From an uncultured Planctomycetaceae bacterium (lineage in GTDB: Bacteria > Planctomycetota > Planctomycetia > Pirellulales > UBA1268): a stretch of DNA of 7,421 nt. The translations under genes and the position numbers were made by a program. Below are positions 6,490 to 7,421 of this stretch, piece by piece (positions within the stretch are counted from its first letter, which is position 1; every line of letters starts with the position of its first letter). The notes below the pieces were generated by a model, which saw only the letters and a program-made list of their open reading frames with translations, was not told where the DNA came from and made no database searches. The stretch lies in assembly GCA_903949225.1 (NCBI GenBank), contig CAJAYZ010000677.1, positions 1 through 7,421 on the forward strand, read 5' to 3'.

Positions 6490-7421
6490 ATGGCCGACGA
6501 ACAGAAGCCCGCCGAGACAACCAAGCTGACTGCCGTCGAGGGCTTCAAGACAGCGAGCGACTTCCTCCGTGGTGATATCGCCAAGGAGCTCGTCGACGGG
6601 GCCCCCGGCTTCGGGAAGGGGAGCGTTCAGCTGCTCAAGAACTTCGGCACCTACCAGCAGGACGACCGCGAGCAGCGGAAGAGCCGCGAGGGGGCCAAGA
6701 GCGTTCGCGAGATCAGCTTCATGATCCGCACCTGCGTGCCGGGGGGGAAGCTCACCGCCGCCCAGCTCCTCGCCGCGATGGACATGGGGGACGAGATTGG
6801 CAACGGCACGATCCGGCTGACGACCCGGCAGTCGATTCAGCACCATGGCGTGGTGAAGGGGGATCTGAAGGAGTTCATGCAGAAGGTCCACACCAACCAG
6901 ATGACGACGCTTGCCGCCTGCGGCGACGTCGAGCGCAACATCATGTGCTGCCCGGCGCCGATCCACGGCAATGCCGTCCGCGACCAGATGCAGGCGAAGC
7001 TCGACGAGCTCGCCATCCATCTCGCCCCGCGGACGCGGGCCTACTACGAGATCTGGCTGACTGATCCGGAGACCGGTGAGAAGGAGCGCGTGGCCGGTGG
7101 CCCCGAGCCTGTCGAGCCGATTTACGGTCCCACCTACCTGCCGCGGAAGTTCAAGACCGCGTTTGCTCTCCCCGAGGACAACTGCACCGACGTCTACGCC
7201 AACGACCTCGGCTTCATCGTCGTCCATGAACATGGAAAGATCCTCGGCTACAACGTCGTCGCCGGTGGCGGGATGGGCGTGACGCCAAGCGCCGCCAAGA
7301 CCTTCCCGGCCCTGGCCAAGCGACTGGGCTTCGTGCCGCCGGAGGATGTCCTCGGCATCGCCGAGGCGATCGTCAAGGTGCAGCGCGACTACGGCAACCG
7401 CGCCGACCGCAAGACCGCGCG
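6490..7421 (+). CDS. cysI: sulfite reductase haemoprotein (beta) subunit, CysI/Sir family (3'-partial)
   Basis: The first 310 codons of a protein normally near 570 aa; the gene runs off the right edge. The family reduces sulfite to sulfide with six electrons using sirohaem and a 4Fe-4S cluster in assimilatory sulfur metabolism in the cytoplasm. Visible motifs: GTYQQDDRE (53-61), SFMIR (76-80), GTIRLTTRQSIQHHG (106-120), AACGDVERN (142-150), RTRAYYEIWL (181-190), EPIYG.TYLPRKFK (209-222), AGGGMG (258-263), and the start of GNRADRK (302-308). Counted against E. coli CysI, the four residues binding the sulfite/sirohaem anions (R83, R153, K215, K217) are all present here as R80, R149, K220 and K222. 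The cluster cysteines lie beyond the window. The N-terminal half also resembles ferredoxin-dependent plant/cyanobacterial Sir (GAP...VQLLK.FG, EPIYG), so the electron donor, an NADPH flavoprotein or ferredoxin, is undecided. It is divergent from paralog B. Confidence 0.92.
   Translation, partial: MADEQKPAETTKLTAVEGFKTASDFLRGDIAKELVDGAPGFGKGSVQLLKNFGTYQQDDREQRKSREGAKSVREISFMIRTCVPGGKLTAAQLLAAMDMGDEIGNGTIRLTTRQSIQHHGVVKGDLKEFMQKVHTNQMTTLAACGDVERNIMCCPAPIHGNAVRDQMQAKLDELAIHLAPRTRAYYEIWLTDPETGEKERVAGGPEPVEPIYGPTYLPRKFKTAFALPEDNCTDVYANDLGFIVVHEHGKILGYNVVAGGGMGVTPSAAKTFPALAKRLGFVPPEDVLGIAEAIVKVQRDYGNRADRKTA

Noticed and set aside
6409..7233. 274-codon minus-strand frame opposite the sulfite reductase gene
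   Set aside because: It lies wholly antisense to a clearly recognised gene. Its Leu/Val/Gly/Arg-rich composition is the usual product of reading GC-rich codons backwards, and it has no recognisable motif.
1..7421. tRNA, rRNA, CRISPR array, insertion sequence or phage attachment site
   Set aside because: No tRNA-like cloverleaf, regularly spaced repeats, transposase motifs or terminal inverted repeats were seen; genes fill the window apart from two intergenic regions under 200 bp.

Overview
The window is GC-rich bacterial DNA and almost certainly comes from a planctomycete, probably a Pirellula-like lineage. The best evidence is the first gene. Its C-terminus is the cytochrome c domain typical of Planctomycetes/Verrucomicrobia (TIGR02603-type, CxxCH with a downstream SLMPEG motif), placed after HEAT-like helical repeats. 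The strong G/C third-position bias creates many long shadow reading frames, which I left out.

Layout, left to right. (1) Positions 3-1748, plus strand: the 3' part of a large PVC-type haem protein whose N-terminus lies outside the window. (2) Positions 1765-4486, minus strand: a compact cluster read right to left. It holds an ECF-type sigma factor (start GTG 4486), a Cys-free single-pass membrane protein in the anti-sigma position (overlapping the sigma stop by ATGA), and, 38 bp further on, a four-TM membrane protein of 561 aa (paralog A). (3) Positions 4675-6342, minus strand: a second four-TM membrane protein of 555 aa (paralog B), clearly homologous to A over its whole length. It lies upstream of the sigma gene and is separated from it by a perfect 10-bp-stem hairpin and about 190 bp of leader. 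(4) Positions 6490-7421, plus strand: the first 310 codons of a sulfite reductase haemoprotein (CysI/Sir family), divergent from paralog B across a 147-bp intergenic region.

The main point of interest is the four-gene minus-strand block: two paralogs of an unrecognised membrane protein bracket a sigma/anti-sigma pair. Both paralogs have four N-terminal TM segments, a large Ala-rich, probably extracytoplasmic helical domain, and a C-terminal PRDPF...WSVGP.G.DDGG motif resembling the end of major pseudopilins. A 119-nt block in the two paralogs differs at one synonymous base, although the flanking codons differ freely. This suggests recent gene conversion or an extra nucleotide-level constraint. 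A working inference is that the sigma factor, held by the membrane anti-sigma protein, controls its own operon including paralog A, while paralog B has its own promoter and terminator. The haem protein and sulfite reductase look like ordinary neighbours with no evident functional link.
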